Positions 13,424 to 14,231 of a stretch of DNA of 14,231 nt are shown here, one piece after another (within the stretch, counting starts at the first letter, position 1; each line of letters begins with the position of its first letter). The DNA comes from Candidatus Stercoripulliclostridium merdigallinarum. GTDB taxonomy: Bacteria > Bacillota > Clostridia > Christensenellales > DTU072. The notes under the pieces are model-generated. The model had not been told where the DNA came from. It did no database searches and was given only the letters and a program-made list of their open reading frames with translations. The stretch lies in contig DVNF01000038.1 in NCBI GenBank assembly GCA_018714575.1, positions 1 through 14,231 on the forward strand, read 5' to 3'. The position numbers were made by a program, and so were the translations under genes.

Positions 13424-14231
13424 ATGTCAAACGCTAACGCGGCAACCGTTTCCGCGCCTCAGGTGCGTACGTACACGTCGAAAGAGCGCAACTTTTACCT
13501 GTGCGGTCTGGTAGGACAAAACATCATCTACAACATAATCGGATCGGCGCTGGCGTATTATTTCCAATTTACGCTGTTGATCCCCGCTGTCGCCGTCAGC
13601 ACGATAATGGCTGTCGCCAGAGTGTGGGACGCGATAAACGACCCGATAATGGGGACGATCGTCGACAGAACGCGCTCGAAATGGGGCAAATGTCGGCCGT
13701 TTTTGATTTACGTGCCGTTGCCGCTGTTCATAGTTACGACTTTGTGTTTTGTCAACTTCGGTTTCTACGAAGAATCGCAGACGGCGATGAACGTTCTGAT
13801 AATCGGCTGGGCGGTGTTTACATATCTGCTGTGGGAGGTCGTCTATACCGTTGGCGATATTCCGCTGTGGGGAGTGACTTCGCTGATGACCGAGGTGGAA
13901 AAGGACAGGCAAAAGCTGCTGTCCCTTGCCCGGATCTTCGGCGGCGTAGGCGCAGGCATCACTTTGTTGGCGATGCAGCCGGCGGCGCTGATGGTAGGAG
14001 GTTGGATAGCCGAACCTATAGGCATCGAAATGGCGGGTTCCGAAGAAGCGTGGATAGCGTTAAACGAACAACAGGAGGCAATGTCTAAGGAGTTCAATAT
14101 CGAATTGGAAAAATATAACGCCGACCCCGCAGCATATACCGCGGAAACGGGCTTGGATTACGACGCGTTGGCGGCAAAGTACCTGACTACAAACGAAATC
14201 ATCGCCGAAGCTACCCGCCAAGGCGAACGTT
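13424..14231 (+). CDS. GPH-family sugar:cation symporter (MelB/YicJ type), 3' partial
   Basis: The frame is open to the right edge (269 codons seen). This family moves glycosides, pentosides or hexuronides with Na+ or H+ across the cytoplasmic membrane. The family signature is clear: VARVWDAINDPIMG (64-77), DRTRSKWGKCRPFL (81-94), and later GDIPLWGVTSLMTEVEKDR and LARIFGGVGAGI. Hydrophobic segments lie at about 28-60, 92-113, 123-148 and 168-196. From about residue 200 to the edge the sequence is hydrophilic and helix-like (EEAWIALNEQQEAM, KEFNIELEKYNADPAAY), where the family normally goes on after a short loop to the next membrane helix. The SD is AGGAGAGGAG (13411-13420), 3 nt from the ATG at its end or 8 nt from its first GGAG. 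The substrate is unknown. Confidence 0.92.
   Translation, partial: MSNANAATVSAPQVRTYTSKERNFYLCGLVGQNIIYNIIGSALAYYFQFTLLIPAVAVSTIMAVARVWDAINDPIMGTIVDRTRSKWGKCRPFLIYVPLPLFIVTTLCFVNFGFYEESQTAMNVLIIGWAVFTYLLWEVVYTVGDIPLWGVTSLMTEVEKDRQKLLSLARIFGGVGAGITLLAMQPAALMVGGWIAEPIGIEMAGSEEAWIALNEQQEAMSKEFNIELEKYNADPAAYTAETGLDYDALAAKYLTTNEIIAEATRQGER

Noticed and set aside
13501..14088. Plus-strand open frame of ~195 codons over the symporter region
   Set aside because: It is in another frame, is Arg/Gly-rich, has no domain, and conflicts with the GPH symporter frame that carries clear family motifs.

Overview
The window looks like a chromosomal housekeeping segment from a member of the Bacillota, most likely an uncultured-type Clostridia. 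This rests on the gene order rpmH-rnpA-yidD-yidC-jag-mnmE-mnmG, a CwlD-like amidase, a VanW-family protein, a single-pass lipoprotein and purine-rich Shine-Dalgarno (SD) sites. Base composition looks close to balanced by eye. I see no tRNA, rRNA, CRISPR array, insertion sequence or phage gene. The taxonomic call is inference.

Layout. Positions 3-749 are the 3' end of a large parallel beta-helix (surface-type) protein, closed by a strong hairpin terminator. A near-consensus sigma-A promoter (851-879) then drives a seven-gene unit: rpmH, rnpA, yidD, yidC, jag, mnmE and mnmG (972-6632). The genes are tightly packed or overlapping, and the unit ends in a terminator at 6684-6711. A small lipoprotein of unknown role (6865-7344) has its own promoter, 5' hairpin and terminator. 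A PflX-like radical SAM protein (7453-8301) meets a CwlD-like cell-wall amidase (8306-8989, minus strand) tail to tail. A 245-bp divergent intergenic region (8990-9234) carries several DnaA-box-like repeats and a good promoter for the tilS-hpt-cca unit (9235-12382). A membrane-anchored VanW-domain protein follows (12418-13275), then the 5' part of a GPH-type sugar:cation symporter (13424 to the window edge).

How the genes fit together. Much of the window serves tRNA maturation and decoding: RNase P protein, MnmE/MnmG wobble-U modification, TilS lysidine synthesis and CCA addition. YidD, YidC and Jag form the membrane-insertion group that normally travels with rpmH/rnpA. CwlD-like and VanW are envelope proteins.

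No clearly new multi-gene system is visible. The points most worth checking are: (1) three genes (7453, 9235, 12418) with forced start codons, no SD, and a -10-like hexamer ending exactly 6 nt before the ATG, suggesting leaderless mRNAs; (2) a compact cluster of TTATCAACA-type DnaA-box-like sites at 9067-9122 in a genome segment where the usual origin neighbours dnaA and rsmG are missing; (3) a YidC lacking the conserved groove arginine and carrying a long Ala-rich outside loop; (4) a Jag protein without the Jag_N domain; and (5) a GPH symporter with a long hydrophilic insertion.
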